A model generated the notes under the pieces. That model saw nothing but the letters and a program-made list of their open reading frames with translations, was not told the DNA's origin and ran no database searches. Of a DNA stretch of 64,000 bases, positions 59,201 to 64,000 are shown in pieces; positions within the stretch are counted from its first letter, which is position 1; every line of letters starts with the position of its first letter. Both the position numbers and the translations under genes were made by a program. This DNA comes from Blakeslea trispora (taxonomy: Eukaryota > Mucoromycota > Mucoromycetes > Mucorales > Choanephoraceae): contig JAIWNE010000037.1 in the NCBI GenBank assembly GCA_025331445.1, positions 1 to 64,000 of the forward strand. Reading direction: 5' to 3'.

Positions 59201-60046
59201 GAACATTTGCGCACTAAGATGCAAATTCAAAACATTCATGCAGAAGTAGATATTGAAGATGGAGTACATGAACTTCAAAACATGACCGATTTCCGTGCCA
59301 GCTACGAAAGTCAAATCCTTGCCTACAAGCGAGAAATCAAAAACTTGACACGCATCATGAAAGACATTAAGCGCATTCGCTCAAACGAAAGCAAAGCAAC
59401 AACATCAGCTCATCCTGAACATCACATATTAATGAGAAGCATTGTGGGCTTAGATAAACAACTAACAGAACAATATGAAAAAATGAAGCTTGAGGCCAAG
59501 CGATTCTCTAGCGATATATCCGAAATGATTTCAGTTAACAGTGGACTTGAGAACGAATTAGCTATCATGAAACCAACAGCTTCCGAGGGGACACATAGTA
59601 GCAGTTCATCTGTGCCTTCATCGCCACGTGTCCGAAACTCTATGATCCGTCCACCCACCAACTTTAGTACAGGCAGTACAGGCAGTAACCGTTCTTCCAT
59701 TGTCAATATCATTTCAGTACATGAAGATCAAAGCTCAGTCTTAAGCGAGCTTGTATCACCTTCACCTTCTTCCTCTAGCCTTGTTCATCAGTATGAAAAG
59801 AATGGTCTAGCTATTCAAACACGATTATCTATTGCGAAACAAGACTTGAAAACTCATCAAACAGTAATTCATGCACTTGAACTTAAGTTCAAATCAATTG
59901 ATATCGCGTTAAACACATGCAAGAAACGCATGGATGGTGGCGCCTCTGTCACTGATATCGAGATAGAAGAACTTATGTCTAAAATGGATGCTATGCAGAT
60001 TCAACTTGAAGCTAACGAGAGGAAATCAGCTGCTGTGATAGATTAA
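56241..60046 (+). CDS. Kinesin-4 family motor protein
   Basis: Six exons: 56241-56280, 56345-56542, 56599-56624 (26 bases), 56695-57086, 57134-57404 and 57530-60046; 1,147 residues. The N-terminal motor has [11 protein letters not shown], the P-loop [12 protein letters not shown] (from residue 89), [13 protein letters not shown], switch I NAKSSRSH, switch II DLAGSER (residues 303-309) and [33 protein letters not shown]. The last block is typical of kinesin-4 (KIF4/KIF21). Motor loops are enlarged (QQQQQ and serine-rich inserts). A neck and long heptad coiled coil cover about residues 400-930, followed by a serine-rich region and a final helical tail. No C-terminal cysteine-rich motif of animal KIF4 is visible. 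The role is probably spindle midzone or cytoplasmic microtubule control; it may cooperate with Ase1 (36-38 kb). Confidence 0.93.
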
Positions 60047-63000
60047 TCTCGTTAATATACAATTTGATTGTTTCATGTTTTACTTTATTTATCGCAGCTA
60101 CCATTTCATATGAAATTATATCTCTACTTTCTTTGTAACCTTGTTCATAATCTTACTCTTATTATCTCTTTCGTTTTTCAATAAAAATGGTTTTACTTAA
60201 AAAGACGTTCTGCTACTATAGCAAGAATTATTTAGAACTTGATTAAGAAGCATATAATACTTGCAACTTTCCAACGGGATTACAGTTTGGTTTGGAGTAT
60301 CTATAGGTTCCTTTGTGTATGATTGATTATATGTCAGACATGTTGTACGCGTGTTGTTTACGTAATGCTATCTTCCAATAAGCGAAATAAATAATAAAAA
60401 GAAAAAATAAGTGGTATTGACAGCACAGATAAATACCAAATGCTACCAAGTATTATGCTACCGCTTTGTTAGGAGGTTTGTCAACGGTTGTTGCCAAAAG
60501 TTTCGTAGATACTTTTAAAGTAAAAATACTTATATCCAGTATTTTGTTTCTTTTATTGTCCTTTTTGACATGATGCTTTTTTTTTAACTTTCGAACAAGC
60601 GCATGTCAAGACAAAGCAGAGTAAGAGTGTTTAATAGAGCGCGTGTGTTGTGAGAACAAGTGTATCTTAATCTATGCTACATTGAATACTTTGTCCTAAT
60701 TTAGTCAAGTAGCTAGTTCATTTATCTATAAGCGTTGCAATTTTTGCTTCGTATCATTTTCTTGCTTGTTGTGGCAATCAAGTCAACTTGAAAACAACCA
60801 TTTTATGCTGTGATGAGCAACGAATGGTTTGTGATACATTTCTTCTCTTTTTCCACTTGAAACTTTCATTCCTTCGATTTAACACTACAACTAAAATGAG
60901 AGACATTTGGCTCTTATCTCAAAACTCTTAAAAAGTCTAATTCTTCTCTCTCTTTTATCTTTTTGTTTTCCGTTATTTGAATAGTCTCTTTATTTATCTG
61001 AAGAAATATATGTTTAAGACTATAAGACCAACTTGATTTAAAGACATCATCAAATGAATAGAAACCTTTGAGATTTTTGGCTGCCCTTAAATTGAGGGGC
61101 TACTATGTTGCCTTTGTTGACTGTACTATACGACTGAAAAAGTCTATAAACAATACTAAATCTGCACTGTGAAAAATTGAACTAGTCATTAAAAAAGACA
61201 TGTTTTTTGTGGTTTGTAAAATGGCCAAATACAAAAGCTAATGGGATTGCCCAATGTTTTGCAAGCTTCTTATTTAACCAAAACAATTTTCCTTTCTTGC
61301 TATGCCTGATTATCTTTTAGGCTAAAAGTACAATTTTATACAATAACTTTCTCTCATTTATTCGATATAGGAATAAAAAGTTTCGACTATTTTCTAGAAA
61401 ATACACTCTCGATATTTGATATGCATATAGCGAATTTAAGGATACTTACAGGTAGACCTTGTTTCCGACCAAAAGCTCTATGCTTAAATCGAATTTCGAA
61501 GTCTTGTATATGCATAAATCGGGACTTTACTGTTGTACTGACAGTTAATACTTGATCGTTGAAAGCGACCAAATTCGAAAAGTTTAGAAACACTAAAATA
61601 TTACGGACGTTCCGTAATACAATTTTGTAATAACAGCAGAGTGTTTTGTGGATTTGAGAATGCTATGCGTCATCAGCATAGTGCCATTTTTTCTTTCTAA
61701 ACAAGAAAATGCTATATGAAGAGAAGTAACTTTTTTTTAGTCTTTCGTTAGAAAATTTGAAAACGATTGTAAGCAAAAAGGGATATAGAAGCTAGAGTGC
61801 CCCTATCTCTTCTTTTCACGAAACTCAAATGGCAAGTAATCTGTGTATGATACTTTTTATACTGAAAAGGATTTGCATTAAATCCACAATGAGTAACTTG
61901 AAAATATTTTTATCGACCAAATCAATAAAGATTGATCACTTTATAGTTTTATACCTGCTAAAATTTTTGTCACATCAACCGGTACGCATAATTGGCTATA
62001 AGGAGTCCAAAATAGTTTTGAGTACTCTATAAATTGATAATACAAGAGTAAGTATAAGCAGAATTGCTTACAATTTCGCTTGTCTTAGAATGAGGGATCG
62101 CAAATGATAGGGTTATAAACAGCCTTCTCCTTTTTCTTTTAAAGAAAGAAACAGCAATCAACAAGAAACTCCAAGCACATGTTGCAAATCTAATAATTGA
62201 CGGAAGATAAAAAAGTTATTTCGGCATTTTCGCGCGAGTCCAAAAGGACAGATTGTTTTGGTTTCGGCCCCTTCAATAAAAACATAGTTGTCCCCTTCCA
62301 TTCTGACACTGTTACTACTTGTCTTTTCTGTTAGAATGCTTCGAAACCGAGACAACGTCTTCCAGTCGCATATTCTCTTAGGCAGACCATTTGGCAAATT
62401 GTACTTCAGATTGTCTTTCCTCTTCGAGGATTCAGTCCTCAAAAACTTGTAGCAGTCCTTTAGAATTTACAGTCCTACTACTATGCACTGCTACTCTACT
62501 AAAGCCATCTGGTGTACTAACTGAGCTTTTACTCACCAATCTACTCCTTTTCGTGAAACCGCAATTCTTAGTCATATCAGATATTTTTACCAGTTCCTTT
62601 CATTTATCCTAGCATGCCTCTTATGTAGACATGTAACTATTTCCTTTATTATATAACAAGCAGTTTAACAAAAAGAAAAAGGTAAAATGCTATATGTTAA
62701 TGAACAAATGCAGATAATAGAATTGCCCCTATGGCAGAATTGGTTAGCAGAGCCCAAGCACATATGAATAAGGCGCAACGATACAAGCAACAAGCTGCAT
62801 GAGCTGTTTCTAATATCAAGTAAGGCAATCCCGTTTGTTTATAAGAGAGAGACACTACTTGGATCAAAAAGATTCTGTATGAAATTTTCTCTAGTTCGAC
62901 CTGTCATTTGTTTGGCAAGTCATGATGCAAAATGAAGAATGGACCACAGTTGCTCTTCTGAATTTCAAAAGAAATCGAAATCTATTTTGTGACTCACAAC

Positions 63001-64000
63001 AGCTTAGTCAGTTTGTTGGTTATGTCTATCTCTTGTTCTTTTTCCTTCAAATACAGCGAATTACAACGTTTGAAAAAAAACAATCGATCTGTATTTTTCA
63101 AAGCGTGAAGATAGTCTCTGCCTACTAAATTATCTGCTATGGAAGGCAGAATACAGCATTTTTAATTGAGTAGAGCAAAGCTAAATATATAGATATATTC
63201 AATACTCTGGATAGAGAAAAGCAGAATTGTAAAACAAGAGCTAACAGTGCGGTTACAACGCTCTATCATCATCCTTCGTAGAACAACATCACCAAGCTTA
63301 TCTGTTGGTAGCAGCAGGAATGATTGCAAGCCTGCGATCAGCATTTGTAAATGCACATTAGTACAGCAAAAACCATCTGACTGAAGCCATCAAACCAGTT
63401 ATATGTACTTTGGCTTACAAATGCTGAACAAATACAATGGCATTACTAGTCAACAAAAAAAGTAGGCATCTGTTACAATCAGAAGCTCTCTACTAAATAT
63501 TTACCACAAACTTTCAGAAATACACTGCCTTGTCTTGTTTTGAAGCCCTTTCTGTTGTCAATCAAGTATTTCAATGTGATCACCCACTATAGAGGATGGT
63601 GATTTATTCCTCCTTTTCTCATATAGCTATTATTGTATAAAACTTGTTCTAGAAACTATATGTTCCCTTTTTTTTAAGTAATAGAACATTTCCTTTCCAC
63701 TACAACATATCTACTGCCTATTATTGACTTTGTAATAAGGAATTGAGAAAATAGAGAAAGCAAAAAGGCTTTGTTACAACGGAATGCATCAAGTCATCAT
63801 GCCAAAAAAAAACTAATATTTATTGGTTGTTTTGGTCTTTATTAGCACTAGACTCTGATTTCATCATTACTTTCACCTTCTTTATCCTTTACTAATCTAA
63901 ACTATGATACAAACAAAAAGTGTTCTGTCTAGACAAATTCCGATAGTATTGTTTAGCTATATATTTTAAAGATTGACCAATGATAACACAGTGGTATCTC
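60047..64000. other. 4-kb AT-rich end region with few features
   Basis: No intact gene recognised. A LINE tail remnant lies at about 62490-62610, a perfect ATTACGGA/TCCGTAAT palindrome at about 61597-61615, and a short frame starting MAELVSRAQAHMNKAQRYKQ at 62742. Several short AT-rich frames look like noise. Confidence 0.45.
62490..62610 (+). pseudogene. Small LINE tail remnant
   Basis: Reads KAIWCTN-stop-AFTHQSTPFRETAILSHIR. It lines up with AIWCTHWAFILQHIPFSEAT ILTK of the remnant at 53.7 kb, including the position of PF and ATIL/AILS. Only the extreme C-terminal part is visible and it contains a stop. Confidence 0.45.

Noticed and set aside
62720..62800. tRNA-like sequence (ATGGCAGAATTGGTTAGCAGAGC)
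   Set aside because: Resembles a D-arm, but no matching acceptor stem or GTTCGA T-loop is present nearby.

Overview
The window reads as nuclear DNA of a Mucoromycota fungus, most likely a Mucorales species. It is AT-rich and full of homopolymer tracts. Introns are short (about 47-62 bp) GT-AG introns, housekeeping proteins are clearly eukaryotic, and ribosomal-protein genes have C-ending codons. It also carries repeat families that I associate with Mucorales: degenerate LINEs, foldback elements, and a nuclease-like family with an SNWRPDY...GEIK signature. These assignments come from reading the sequence, not from a search.

Region 1 (1-14.4 kb) is a repeat island built from nested inverted repeats. 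Positions 1-6388 form a giant near-perfect palindrome with arms of about 3.2 kb around a 43-bp spacer. Each arm carries the 3' part of a Mutator-like (MULE) transposase gene, in which a SWIM zinc finger is joined through two short introns to an OTU cysteine-protease domain. Downstream of that in each arm lies a ~1-kb stretch bounded by 17-bp inverted repeats. Positions 6609-7926 and 13046-14364 are a second, independent inverted duplication of a gene from the nuclease-like family. Between its arms lie a decayed LINE (8722-11349), two foldback/MITE-like elements (11415-12024 and 12228-12434) and a spliced gene fragment of unknown family.

Region 2 (14.7-46.9 kb) is an ordinary gene-dense region: alpha-actinin (-), an unknown four-helix membrane protein (+), ribosomal protein eL8 (+), COX18 (-), ribosomal protein eL38 (+), a stand-alone CTLH/CRA protein (-), Rab11/Ypt3 GTPase (-), a monocarboxylate-transporter-like MFS protein (-), a secreted dibasic-site (Kex2-type) protein (+), then a tight head-to-tail block on the minus strand: VPS45, ASE1/PRC1, DDB1 and an AMSH-type JAMM deubiquitinase. 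A small secreted cysteine-containing protein follows.

Region 3 (48.9-52.9 kb) is a ~3.95-kb DNA transposon with 20-bp perfect terminal inverted repeats. It resembles fungal CACTA/Plavaka elements, and its coding region is broken once at a run of nine A. A LINE tail remnant lies next to it.

Region 4 (54.5-60.1 kb) holds ribosomal protein uL4 and a kinesin-4 motor (+). The last ~4 kb is AT-rich and almost empty, with another small LINE tail remnant.

Functionally the core genes cover translation (eL8, eL38, uL4), membrane traffic (Rab11, VPS45, AMSH), spindle and cytoskeleton (ASE1, kinesin-4, alpha-actinin), ubiquitin pathways (DDB1, AMSH, CTLH) and mitochondrial assembly (COX18). All three ribosomal-protein genes have a first coding exon consisting only of the ATG. 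The most unusual part is the inverted-repeat island at the left end.
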